DNA of 64,000 nt from Phytohabitans rumicis. Lineage in GTDB: Bacteria > Actinomycetota > Actinomycetes > Mycobacteriales > Micromonosporaceae. A program made the position numbers and the translations under genes. Every line of letters starts with the position of its first letter. The first letter of the stretch is position 1. Below, piece by piece: positions 54,465 through 63,705 of this stretch. The stretch is taken from NCBI RefSeq assembly GCF_011764445.1, contig NZ_BLPG01000001.1:9539316-9603315 (forward strand), written 5' to 3'. The notes beneath the pieces are model-generated. The model had not been told where the DNA came from. It did no database searches and was given only the letters and a program-made list of their open reading frames with translations.

Positions 54465-55214
54465 GTGACGCGATTCGTGCAGCAGCCCGACTACGAGGGT
54501 GCGGAGTTCATCGACCTGTCAATGGCCAGCGCGACCTTCCGCGAGGTGGATCTCAGCGGCGCCCGGATGCGTGGCGTGCTGCTGTTCAACGCCGACATCG
54601 ACGGGGCGATCGACGGGCTGCGCGTTAATGGCGTGGAGGTCATGCCGTTGATCGAGGCCGAGCTGGATCGCCTGCATCCCGAACGGCTGCGACTGCGGCC
54701 GACCACACCCGAGGCGATGCGCGATGCGGTGGATGTCGTCGAGGAGCTGTGGCAAGCGACGGTCCGACGTGCCAGTGGGCTGCCGCAGGAAGCCGTCTAC
54801 AGGGCAGTGAACGACGAATGGTCGCTCGCCCAAACCCTTCGCCACACGATCTTCGTCGTGGACGCGTGGTACGGCCATGCGGCGGCCCTTCGCCCGAATC
54901 CGTTCCATCCGATCGGGGTGCCCGCATCGTTCATCACCAACGGCGCCGAGTTTGGCATCGACGAGTCGGCCGCGCCCACCCTCGGTGAGATCCTCGCCGT
55001 GCGCGCCGAGCGGATCGCTGATCTGCGCGCGTATCTGGCGAAGGTCACGCAGGAGGAGCTGGACCGGGTGCGGGGGCCGAACACCACGATGGGCTGCCCG
55101 CGGCCGGCCGAGCGTACGGCGGTTGAGTGCCTGCAAGTCATTTTCAGCGACGAGTGGGCGCACGTGCAGTTCGCCAACCGTGACCTGGCCATCCTGGAAC
55201 AGGAGTATGCGTGA
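54465..55214 (+). CDS. DinB-family protein with N-terminal pentapeptide-repeat-like segment
   Basis: A 249-residue protein from GTG 54465. Residues 10-55 follow the A(D/N)Lxx pentapeptide pattern (AEFIDLSMASATFREVDLSGARMRGVLLFNADIDGA). Residues 85-245 are a DinB/MST-like four-helix bundle with EWSLAQTLRHTIFVVDAWYGH (metal histidine), and SDEWAHVQFANRDLAILE. DinB-fold proteins include mycothiol-dependent transferases. The function here is unknown. Confidence 0.82.
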   Translation: MTRFVQQPDYEGAEFIDLSMASATFREVDLSGARMRGVLLFNADIDGAIDGLRVNGVEVMPLIEAELDRLHPERLRLRPTTPEAMRDAVDVVEELWQATVRRASGLPQEAVYRAVNDEWSLAQTLRHTIFVVDAWYGHAAALRPNPFHPIGVPASFITNGAEFGIDESAAPTLGEILAVRAERIADLRAYLAKVTQEELDRVRGPNTTMGCPRPAERTAVECLQVIFSDEWAHVQFANRDLAILEQEYA

Positions 55215-55257
55215 TGTTCGACGCCCTGCATGGCCTCGGACGGGGATGTGTAGGTGA

Positions 55258-55860
55258 TCAGGAGATGGTGATGTGTACCCAGGCGTTCTCGACGTTCTTG
55301 CACTGGTCGCCGGTACCGTTGTCATGCGCCGAATACCCGTTGTCGGAATAGCCGTCGTCCTGGTAGCCGAGTTGCAGCGCTCCGCCGTTCGCGCCCACCA
55401 GGAGCGGCCGGTTGATGACATTCTGGATCACCACTAGGCCGTTGGTGGCGCCGGGAATGGCGATTGTGCCATGGTAGAGACCGTTGTTTGGGCTCGGGTT
55501 GACGTAGCGCTTCCAGGTCAGGCCGCGGCCGCCGGTCTGCACACACCCGCCTGCTTCGATCACCACGCGCTGCCCGGGTTGGAATTGGATCGCCGGGTAG
55601 GTGGTCGCCTCCTGGGTGACGGTGGGTTCGATGACGAAGCAGTGAACCGGAAAGGACTGCGTCGAGCACGTGACCGACTGGAGGTTCGGGTCGACCCCGG
55701 CGCGAATGAGATCGGCGTATGTGCTGATGGTCGTGCCGGCATCTGTGCTGGTGGTCGTGTCGGCACCGCCGGGAGAGACCGGCGCATTGCCTGCGCTTGC
55801 GGGCCCCGCTAGAGCGACCGCAGCGACCAGCGCCGGCAGGATCAGCGTTGACGCTCGCAT
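55258..55860 (-). CDS. Secreted protein with possible jelly-roll/lectin-like domain
   Basis: A 200-residue exported protein. ATG 55860 starts a signal peptide (STLILPALVAAVALAGPASA). The mature part has cysteines in SVTCSTQSFPVHCFV, a beta-rich region (FQPGQRVVIEAGGCVQTG), and a C-terminal block of Gly/Asp/Tyr (LGYQDDGYSDNGYSAHDNG) ending in VHITIS. The acidic glycine block could bind calcium and sugar as in PA-IL-like lectins. This is inference. Confidence 0.65.
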   Translation of the reverse strand: MRASTLILPALVAAVALAGPASAGNAPVSPGGADTTTSTDAGTTISTYADLIRAGVDPNLQSVTCSTQSFPVHCFVIEPTVTQEATTYPAIQFQPGQRVVIEAGGCVQTGGRGLTWKRYVNPSPNNGLYHGTIAIPGATNGLVVIQNVINRPLLVGANGGALQLGYQDDGYSDNGYSAHDNGTGDQCKNVENAWVHITIS

Positions 55861-56136
55861 GAGCAACCTACCTTTTACCACTTGTCTTTCCTCCTTGCTG
55901 GTTATCGGGATGAGTACGCCGACAGGTGCCGCCGCGTGAACGACGTATCCTCGCCTCCCGGAACGGTTTGTGCTGTGAGTGCGGTGGCTGTCGTAAGCGT
56001 TCAGCGGCTGAAGCTGGGGTGGGGGAATCCCGGACGATTCCGGATGCGTGGGCATCGAGCTACGCCGTTAGATCCGGCGAGCCGGATCATGGACATAGCC
56101 CCTGACCTCACCACCGGCTCGTGTTTAGGTGGATCT

Positions 56137-58690
56137 ATGGCTGTGCCGCGATCGGATGGTGGGTTCGTCGGGCTGCCGGACCCGGGCCAGGCCGGCAGTC
56201 TCGACGAGCTCACCGAAGGGTTGCGGGTGTTGAAGGTCTGGGCCGGTGATCCGTCCTACGAGACGATCAAACATCGCATCAACATGTCCTGGAGAACGAC
56301 CGGCCGGCCTGGTGGCGAGTTGGCGAAAAGGGCGACGGTCGCGGACTGCTTCAAGAACGGCCGGCGACGCCTCAACACCGACCTCGTGATCGCGGTGGTC
56401 CAGGCGTTGCACCCGGACGTGGGGTACGTGACCCAATGGCGGCAGGCGTTGCAGGTCATAGGCGGGGAGGCCCAGGCGGCATCGCAGGTCCGGGTCCAGG
56501 ACACGCTACCGCCCGACCTGGCCGGGTTCACCGGCCGCGCAACCGAACTGGATCAGCTCCGCGAGGCACTGCACCACAGCCAGCAGAACGGTGGCGCGGT
56601 GGTGATTTCCGGGATGGCCGGGGTCGGCAAGACCCAACTCGCAGTCCACGCCGGGCACCTCCTGGCCCAGGACGAGACGTTCGACCGGATCCTGTTCGTC
56701 AACCTGCGCGGATTCCACCCGGGCTGTGCCCAACCGCCTGCTGACCCCGCCGCCGTCCTGGACGGCTTCCTTCGCCTGCTCGGGGTGCCCGGCCAGCAGA
56801 TCCCGCATGACCTGCCCGCCCGCGCCGCCGCCTACCGTGACCGGCTCGGTCAGACCCGTGCTTTGGTGGTGCTGGACAACGCCGCCGAGGCGGATCAGGT
56901 CCGGCCGCTGCTCGCCGACGCACCAGGCTGCCTCACCTTGGTCACAAGTCGACGAAGCCTCACCGACCTGATCCCCGCAACCCACGTCGCGGTGGACGTG
57001 TTCACTCCCGACGAGGCCCTGCGATTGCTGTTCCTGGCCGTACCCGACGTACCCGTCGGCTCCGACCCGAATGCTCCGGCTCGCATCGCCCGCCGCTGCG
57101 GCTACCTACCCTTGGCCCTGGGGCTGATCGCCGGACACATTCGGGAACACCCGGCTGGACATTAACGGACCACGCCGACCGGCTCGACGAACGGCACCAC
57201 GACCGGCGCCTGGACACCGACGTGGAACTCGCACTCAGCCTGTCCTACCAGCGGCTACCCGCCGACCGACAACGGCTGCTGCGGCGACTGGCGCTGCACC
57301 CCGGGCAGGACCTCGACGCCCACGCCGCCGCTGCCCTGGCCGGCCCCGACCTTGACACCACCTGGACCCACCTGCGCTACCTGTGCGGCGACCACCTGCT
57401 GCAACAGGGCACTGCCGGCAGGTACACCCTCCACGACCTGGTCCGCGCCTACGCCGCCAGCCGGGCCTGCGACGAAGATCCCCCACCCGAACGCCGCGCC
57501 GCCCTGACCCTCCTCTTCGACCACTACCTGGCCACGGCGGCCACCGCCTTGGACGCCCTCTACCCGGCCGAAGCGTACCGGCGGCCCCACATCCCCCACC
57601 CGGCACGCCCACCCCGAAACTGACCGACCTGGACAACGCACGCGCCTGGCTGGACACCGAACGAGCCAACCTGGTCGCTGTCGCCGCGCACGCCGCCACC
57701 CACGGCTGGCCGTCCCATGCCATTCGGCTGTCCGTCATCCTGCATCGCTACCTCGCCAGCGGATACTTCACCGACGCCCTGGCCATCCACGACCACGCCC
57801 ACCAGGCCGCTCGCCGTACCGGCGACCCGAACGGACAGGCCCGCGCACTGACCAACCTCGGCGCCATCGACCTGCAAATGGGCCGGTACCGACAGGCCAC
57901 CGTGCATCTGCGAGAAGCCCTGCGTCTGTTCCGGCGTGGCGGCGACCGCGTCGGCGCATCGCCAGCGGGTCGCGCCCGGCCGGCCACCGGCCACGCCCGG
58001 ACCCGACAGCGACAGGCCCGCGACCACATTGGTGAAGCACGTGCCCTCAACGGCCTCGGCATCGTCGACCGGCGGCTGGGGCGCTATCGGCAAGCCACCA
58101 ACCACTTCCACCAGGCCCTGACCGTATACCGACGGGCCAGCGACCGAACCGGCGATGCCTGGGTGTCAACCAACCTCGGCGACCTCGACCTGGAACTGGG
58201 CCGCTACCGTCTGGCCGCCGACCACTTCCAGCGAGCCCTGGACCTGTTCCGCCAGACCAGCAACCGCAGCGGGCAAGCCTGGGCGCTGGACGGTCTCGGC
58301 CGGGTCCACACCCACATCGGCCAGCCCAGTCAAGCCACCAAGCACTACCAGCGGGCACTGACAGTCTTCCGCACGACCGGAGAGCGCGACGGCGAAGTGT
58401 CCGTACTCAACGGCAAAGGCGAAGCCGCCCACGCCGCCGGCCGGCCCACCGATGCCGTCACCCACCACGCCGCCGCGCTCAGCATCGCCACACATACCGG
58501 CGAGGGCGACCAGCAGGCCCGCGCCCACACCGGCCTCGGCCACGCCCACCGCACCCTCGCCAACTCCGCCCGCGCTCGCCAGTACTACCAGCAAGCCCTG
58601 ACCCTCTACACCAACCTCGGCATGCCGCAGGCCAACCAGATCCGCACCCACCTCGCAACCGTCGACGACAACAGCACGAACAACAGTTGA
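56137..58690 (+). CDS. NB-ARC/TPR STAND regulator with N-terminal HTH-like domain, two frameshifts
   Basis: ATG 56137 follows AGGTGG. Residues 15-90 (DELTEGLRVLKVWAGDPSYETIKHRI) resemble the HTH-like front of actinomycete STAND regulators. NB-ARC has Walker A GMAGVGKTQLAVHAGHLL, LVVLDNAAEADQVRPLL, LVTSRR and GYLPLALGL. One missing base near 57153-57158 and one C at 57599-57601 restore WTLTDHADRLDERHHD, the winged helix (HDLVRAYAAS), then six TPRs to 58690: 851 residues. Third-party homologues have this same order. Likely a transcriptional or conflict regulator. Confidence 0.83.
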
Positions 58691-58700
58691 AGGGCGCACC

Positions 58701-59723
58701 TTATGGTCGGGTGAGGATGGTGGACACCGAGCTGTAGCCCGTCGCGCTGAGGGTGTACACCGTGGTGGCTGGCGGTCCGACCGTGGCCGTGCACGTGATG
58801 ACAACCCCGGTCGACCAGTTGGTCGGGGTGAGCACGATCGTGGTCGGTATGCAGGTAATGCCAGGGTCCCCGGTCCGGGTCAGGAAGACGATGACGGCGC
58901 TCGGGGGCGGTGCGGTCATCTGGACCACGAAGAACGATTGGCCACCATCGGGAACCACCAGCGATGTCGGAGTGACGACGAGGGCTCCGGTCGGGGCGGC
59001 CACATGGAACGGGACCCGGGCCGACGTCCGCAGCGGTGGCTCGCCGTTGTCGATCGCTGTGGCCTCCAGGACGTGGTCGCCGGCCGGGAACCCGGTGAGG
59101 ACCCCCGCATAGGGCGCGGTGGTGTCGGCCAGCACGAGGGTGCCGTCCACCCGGAACTCAACCCGGGCCACGCCGTGGTCGTCGATCGCGGTCGCGGCCA
59201 ACTGCACCGGGGCCGGCGCCTGGATGAGCTGGCCGGACTGCGGGCTCGTAATGCTGATCGCCGGCGGCTGGTTGGCCGCGGGGACGCTGAGGCAGGTCGT
59301 TCCGTTGACGGTGAACACGGTCGGATCGGTGTTCGTGCCGCCGTGGGTGCCGTAGAAGCCGAGTGTGATGCTGGCCCCGGTGGCCAGATTGTCGCTCCAG
59401 GGCGCGTTACTCGCGGCCGTCACTTCGTTGCTGCCGAGCGCCTGGCTCCAGGTCACTGGCCAGCCGGCGGTGACCCGTTGATCGCCCGGGAAGGCGAACT
59501 GCAGCTCCCAGCCGTTGAGCGCGTCGCCGGTGTTCGTGAACAGGATGCTCGTCCCGAACTGCGTACCGGTCGCCCAGGTCGTGCGGTACTCGACCCGGCA
59601 GCCCGACGCCGCATAGGCGGGCGTGGCGGTCGCGCCCGCGAACGCGACCATCCCGGCCAGGGCGACCACCGTCGCGACCACCGCGGCCGACAGACGCGGA
59701 CGAATCGAATGAAGTGTGCGCAT
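58701..59723 (-). CDS. Secreted CBM2 carbohydrate-binding protein with Ig-like domain
   Basis: A 340-residue exported protein. A signal peptide (LSAAVVATVVALAGMVAFAGATATPAYA) is followed by a family 2 carbohydrate-binding module (CRVEYRTTWATGTQFGTSILFTNTGDALNGWELQFAF; GASITLGFYGTHGGTN, closing cysteine in TCLSV). Next is a PPAISITSPQSGQLIQ-type Ig domain and a C-terminal beta domain. No catalytic domain is present, so it binds cellulose or chitin without hydrolysing it. It faces the NB-ARC gene tail-to-tail. Confidence 0.87.
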   Translation of the reverse strand: MRTLHSIRPRLSAAVVATVVALAGMVAFAGATATPAYAASGCRVEYRTTWATGTQFGTSILFTNTGDALNGWELQFAFPGDQRVTAGWPVTWSQALGSNEVTAASNAPWSDNLATGASITLGFYGTHGGTNTDPTVFTVNGTTCLSVPAANQPPAISITSPQSGQLIQAPAPVQLAATAIDDHGVARVEFRVDGTLVLADTTAPYAGVLTGFPAGDHVLEATAIDNGEPPLRTSARVPFHVAAPTGALVVTPTSLVVPDGGQSFFVVQMTAPPPSAVIVFLTRTGDPGITCIPTTIVLTPTNWSTGVVITCTATVGPPATTVYTLSATGYSSVSTILTRP

Positions 59724-60117
59724 GCCACGGTCCCCTCGACTCGCGGGCGACCCGACGCGCAGCCGGCGTTCCCGCCCAACTCCAGCACGGCGTGGAACCG
59801 CGGCGCAGGATCACCTTCGAGCCTGCCACATAAATAGACCAGAATCAATGCCCATGCGGGTATCCGCGCGGGCGATACGGATCCGCCGTGAAGCGCACCA
59901 GGGGTCGGTGATCCAACTCTACCCATTCAGTCACGTAGAACTATATTTGCCGTTTCCGTCCCGCTGTACAGAAAGGCTCGCATCTGAGGGTGAGACATTG
60001 GATGTCCTGGGCGGCGGTCCTTCGCGCTGTTCTCCGGCGGCGTGGTCACGGAACAGTTCCCACCAACGACGACGGTGACGCCGGCCCGCCCGGTCGGTGG
60101 ATCGTGCGGTTCCCCGG
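59724..60117. other. Intergenic stretch without supportable gene
   Basis: This should carry the CBM2 gene promoter. AT-rich patches near 59830 and 59930 could hold promoter elements. No supportable frame. Confidence 0.4.
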
Positions 60118-60915
60118 TCAGGTCGTCATGGGCGGCGTCGTGCATGTGACGGCCGTCCACAACGCGGTCGGGTCGCCGCCGGCGCGGTGGTGCCAGGCCG
60201 ACGGATGGGAACCGACGAGATCGTCGGCGTGAGCTGCTACGCGGTTGGCGGGCGGCGTCTCGTCGCCTTCGCCGCTGTCGATACCGGGTGGCGGCACGCG
60301 GCCACCGCCGAGCAAACGAACGTCCACAGTGGTCTGCGCGGTCGTGTTGGTCGAGGACCGCCGACAGTGAGCTGGGCCGGTGCCGGGCAGGTCCAGCTGA
60401 CTGGGCAGTGGCCGTGAGGCTAGCGGCGGGCCAGGGTCAGCAGGCGCCGGGGATGGCAAACAAATGGCGTCGCGCCACGGTTTTCGTAGATCGCTCGCAG
60501 CCGAGGATTTCGAGGAGTCTCGTTTCCGAATCGCGTTCTTGTGCGGGTCGGTGGAGAACGAGGCAGACGTCCGCGATCTTTTCGACCTCGTCGTGTGCCT
60601 GGTGATCGACGAGGACACCCTCCGCCACCGGCTCGCGACCCGACGCCAGTCGGCCGGCACCGGCCGGATCTCGATTCGGCCGGATTCGACGTCGGCGAGC
60701 GCTAGCGTGGGGATCCGACCGGGACCGATGTTCACCCCACGCTGATCGATCACGACCAGGAGCGCAGGAGTGCGCACCTCCCGCCCATTCAGACGGACCG
60801 AGTACGGGACGAACACCGTCGGGTCCGACTCCAGATCCACCGTGCCAGTCTGGCAGCACTGGCACGCCGCCGAATACAGCGCACCGTCGTGTGTTCGCGT
60901 CGATCGCGACCTCAT
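60118..60915 (-). CDS. Hypothetical protein translationally coupled to the amidase, unclear C-terminus
   Basis: ATG 60915 overlaps the amidase TGA as ATGA, which supports a real start. The first 95 residues look coding (ALYSAACQCCQTGTVDLESD, TVFVPYSVRLNGREVRTPAL, LADVESGRIEIRPVPADWRR). From about 60640 the frame loses coding character and is antisense to the kinase-like fragment, so the gene appears truncated near there and runs on to a chance stop at 60118. The closely spaced cysteines may bind metal. Family not recognised. Confidence 0.45.
   Translation of the reverse strand: MRSRSTRTHDGALYSAACQCCQTGTVDLESDPTVFVPYSVRLNGREVRTPALLVVIDQRGVNIGPGRIPTLALADVESGRIEIRPVPADWRRVASRWRRVSSSITRHTTRSKRSRTSASFSTDPHKNAIRKRDSSKSSAASDLRKPWRDAICLPSPAPADPGPPLASRPLPSQLDLPGTGPAHCRRSSTNTTAQTTVDVRLLGGGRVPPPGIDSGEGDETPPANRVAAHADDLVGSHPSAWHHRAGGDPTALWTAVTCTTPPMTT
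60464..60745 (+). pseudogene. Fragment of an AAA/NMP-kinase-like protein
   Basis: The plus frame reads SRFRIAFLCGSVENEADVRD, LFDLVVCLVIDEDTLRHRL and ATR. This matches the middle of small shikimate/adenylate-kinase-like AAA proteins (VCGC-N...LFD-V-LLVVD--TLRHRLATRT). There is no Walker A upstream and the TTN-DFGK continuation is lost after about 60664. It is antisense to the end of the gene starting at 60915, so one of the two was truncated by recombination. Confidence 0.5.
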
Positions 60916-62339
60916 TCCGCTTCGCCGTTCCTCATCGTCCATGCGATCAGGGCGAGCTCGGAGTTGGGTGGTCCGAGCAGGCAACGCCCAACGGGGCCTT
61001 CTGAGGTCGAGCTGCCCGGCGTAACCAGAGCGGGCCTGCCGGTTATCCCCGCGATGCAGGTCAGCTCGAGTGTTGCGCGGCGGGCCCGCTCGACCTCGCG
61101 CGGTGACGTCCACAGTCGCGGTGCGGGCCCAGCCGCAGCGGGAAGGCGTAGGACGGCCCCGCCAAGGAGGCCGTCGATGGTCGAACGTGCGCGGTCGAGC
61201 ACTTCACGCGCCCGTGCGTCCTCGGCCGAGGTGATCCTGGATGCTGCCGCGAAGCGCTCGCCTGCCGAGCCGAGGACGGCCCTTGGATGCTCGGCGATCC
61301 AGGCGCCGTGCACAGACCAGGCTTGGAATGCCTGGTGTACCCGGAACGCCTCGGCGTACGTGGCGAGATCCGTGAGCCCGAGCTCATCGAGATCCACCAC
61401 CGCACCGCTGAGCGCGAACGCCGATTCAGGCGCCAACGCCATGGCGGCGGAGCGGAGCAACTGCGGTGTTCGGGTGAGCAATCCGACCGTGTCGAAGTCG
61501 GGTGCGAGCGGGACCATGCCGTCCACCGGTACCGACCCGTGCGTCGTCCGCAGGCCCCACAGCCCCTGGTAGGAGGCCGGAACCCGGATCGATCCGGCGG
61601 TGTCGGTGCCCAGTCCGATCGATGCGGCGCCGAGCGCGACGGCCGTCGCGGGCCCGCTGGATGAGCCGCCCGGGAGGGCGCCCGGCACGAGGGCGTTGAC
61701 CGGCGTGCCGTAGTGCGGGTTGTCACCGGCGAGCGAGTAGGTCAGCTGGTCGGTACGGGCGATGCCGCGAATGGCGGCGCCGGCGCGGAGGAGCCGGGCG
61801 ACGGCCGAGGCGTGCGTCGTGGCGTGCGGCTGCCCGTCGAGGTACGTCGGTACCCCGGCTCCGATCGCATGGCCAGCGACGGCGAAGACGTCCTTCACCG
61901 CGACCGTCTGGCCCTGGAGATCCCCGGTACCCGTTGGCGGGACCAACGGATCTCCCACGATGCGCCAGACCGCCGGGTCGAAGGTCGTGGGCGGTGCGCT
62001 GACATGCGCCGCGGTGACCTGCCAGCCGGCGGTTGTCCGTCGCCACAGCTGGGTCTGGAGCCCGTGTCCACCGCGTCGCGCTGCGGTCACTGCGACGATC
62101 AGGGCAGTGTTGTCGTCGATTACCTGGATCTGGACATCGACGAGCTCGCGGGGGAGGGCTCCGCTTCGGCCACGACGGAACGCGTCGATCTGCTCGTGGC
62201 CGATCAGAAGGCCGCCACCGTCGCCGCGCAGCGTCGTCCCTTCGTCCGCGAAGAGCCGTGACATCGTCTCGAGGTCGTTCTGCATCAGCGCGCGTTCGTA
62301 GGCTTGGAAAGCGTCATTCAGACCGGCGGGGATGCTCAT
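60912..62339 (-). CDS. AtzH-like domain fused to amidase-signature hydrolase
   Basis: A 475-residue protein. Residues 1-125 are an AtzH/SnoaL-like fold (DAFQAYERALMQNDLETMSRLFADEGTTLRG). Residues 130-470 are an amidase-signature enzyme with catalytic lysine in TVAVKDVF, PGGSSSGPATAVALG, and the nucleophile region GLGTDTAGSIRVPAS. In s-triazine catabolism AtzE amidases act on carboxybiuret with AtzG and AtzH partners; here AtzH is fused. The length is near the sum of both. ATG 62339 overlaps the preceding 40-residue ORF. Confidence 0.88.
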   Translation of the reverse strand: MSIPAGLNDAFQAYERALMQNDLETMSRLFADEGTTLRGDGGGLLIGHEQIDAFRRGRSGALPRELVDVQIQVIDDNTALIVAVTAARRGGHGLQTQLWRRTTAGWQVTAAHVSAPPTTFDPAVWRIVGDPLVPPTGTGDLQGQTVAVKDVFAVAGHAIGAGVPTYLDGQPHATTHASAVARLLRAGAAIRGIARTDQLTYSLAGDNPHYGTPVNALVPGALPGGSSSGPATAVALGAASIGLGTDTAGSIRVPASYQGLWGLRTTHGSVPVDGMVPLAPDFDTVGLLTRTPQLLRSAAMALAPESAFALSGAVVDLDELGLTDLATYAEAFRVHQAFQAWSVHGAWIAEHPRAVLGSAGERFAAASRITSAEDARAREVLDRARSTIDGLLGGAVLRLPAAAGPAPRLWTSPREVERARRATLELTCIAGITGRPALVTPGSSTSEGPVGRCLLGPPNSELALIAWTMRNGEAE

Positions 62340-62458
62340 CGGGTGTAGTCCGCCTTCCGGATGCGGCCGCGGACGCCTTTCACCACGTCGACGGCCGGGG
62401 AGATGTCGAGGTCGGTCGCCGCCCTGAGACAGGCAAGGCCAGCGCGCGGCGGCGTCAC
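62336..62458 (-). CDS. 40-residue ORF locked between deaminase and amidase genes
   Basis: GTG 62458 overlaps the upstream TGA (GTGA) and its own TGA overlaps the amidase ATG (ATGA), so both ends are translationally coupled. It reads AGLACLRAATDLDISPAVDV and VKGVRGRIRKADYTR. AtzE-type amidases often need a small GatC-like AtzG partner encoded just upstream; this one is shorter than AtzG and I see no clear match, so the role is a guess. Confidence 0.5.
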   Translation of the reverse strand: MTPPRAGLACLRAATDLDISPAVDVVKGVRGRIRKADYTR

Positions 62459-63705
62459 CGGGCGACGACCGATCCGGCGCGTACGGTCGTCAGGACGGGG
62501 ACCGTCTGGGTGACCGCGACGTCCGGTTCCTCGGCCGCGACGAGGGCGAGATCGGCTACCTGTCCCACCGCAGGGCCATGAGGTGGCAGGCCCATCAAGC
62601 TGGCCGGCACCGTGCTGATCGCCTCGAGAAGATAGCGACGCTGTGCCGGTCCCGATGCGCGGTGGGTGACGCCGGCCAGGGCCGCGGCCTGGAGCAGGCT
62701 CGCATTCCCGAACGGCGCGAACGGGTTGGCGATGTTGTTGCTGACCACGGCGACGGCGACTCCCGCGCTGATCGCCTCGAAGACCGGGGCCAATGACCTG
62801 AACCCCGGCTCGCCCTGTCCGCCGAGATACAGGTCGGTCGCCGGCGCGGCGGCGATGCCGATGCCCGCCTCGGCGAGTGCGTCGAGCCGCTTGCGGCGGC
62901 TGTACTCGTCCATCGTCGCCAGTGTCGTCACGTGGCCCAGCAGTACCCTGCCCTGCAGCGCGTGCGTGCGGGTGCGCTCGACGACGAGGTCGATCTGGGA
63001 CTGCGCCGGATCGTCGCTGAAATCCAGGTGCAGGTCGACCGGGCGGCCGTAGAGTTCGGCGAGGCTGAACACGAAGTCCAGGTGAGCGGCCGGGGCGGCG
63101 TCGACGTACGGGCAGCCGCCGACCACCTCCACGCCGTCGTCCAGGGCGGCCCGCATCCGGGCGCGAATCTCTGGATCGGCCAGCCCGAGCTGCGGAAAGG
63201 CACAGAGCTGGAGCTGACATGCCTGGTGGTGCTCGCGCTGCAACTCGAGGTGGACTTCGACGATCCCTGGGTTCGTGCTCGCGGAAATCTCGACATGGGT
63301 CCGGGCGGCGACCGTCCCGTACGCGACCATCGTCCGCACCGCCCGGGTGGCGCGAGCGTGGACCTCCGCGAGCGGGCGTCGTCCGAGGCGTTCGACCGCC
63401 CCGATGGCACCGGCGAGAGTGGCCTCCGGTATGCCGTGTTCGCGCTCGGCCTCGGTGAGCAGGTATGCCTTGTCCAGATGCACGTGCGCGTCGACGAATC
63501 CGGGGAGCAGGAGGTTACCGCCAGCATCCAGACCGGGTTCGGCTTCCCGGTCTGTGTTCGACTGCGGTGCGTCGCGGCGTACGCGCCCGGCTTCGATGTG
63601 CAGTTCGCGAAGCCCGTCTGTTCCGGGCACCCGCGCTCGGCGGATGGTCAGCTCGTTGCGAGGCGTCCCGTCGATCGGCGCCACCCACGTGCGTTCGGCG
63701 GTCAT
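62455..63705 (-). CDS. Cytosine-deaminase-like metal-dependent amidohydrolase
   Basis: A 416-residue amidohydrolase. Metal ligands appear as PGFVDAHVHLDKAYLL (HxH), THVEIS, DLHLDFSDD, LLGHVTTLATM and SNNIANPFAPFG, as in cytosine deaminase and atrazine-pathway enzymes. ATG 63705 overlaps a TGA that fits the end of the upstream gene (ATGA); a GTG at 63720 is the alternative. It begins the deaminase-ORF40-amidase operon, probably for catabolism of a substituted pyrimidine, triazine or urea. Confidence 0.87.
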   Translation of the reverse strand: MTAERTWVAPIDGTPRNELTIRRARVPGTDGLRELHIEAGRVRRDAPQSNTDREAEPGLDAGGNLLLPGFVDAHVHLDKAYLLTEAEREHGIPEATLAGAIGAVERLGRRPLAEVHARATRAVRTMVAYGTVAARTHVEISASTNPGIVEVHLELQREHHQACQLQLCAFPQLGLADPEIRARMRAALDDGVEVVGGCPYVDAAPAAHLDFVFSLAELYGRPVDLHLDFSDDPAQSQIDLVVERTRTHALQGRVLLGHVTTLATMDEYSRRKRLDALAEAGIGIAAAPATDLYLGGQGEPGFRSLAPVFEAISAGVAVAVVSNNIANPFAPFGNASLLQAAALAGVTHRASGPAQRRYLLEAISTVPASLMGLPPHGPAVGQVADLALVAAEEPDVAVTQTVPVLTTVRAGSVVAR

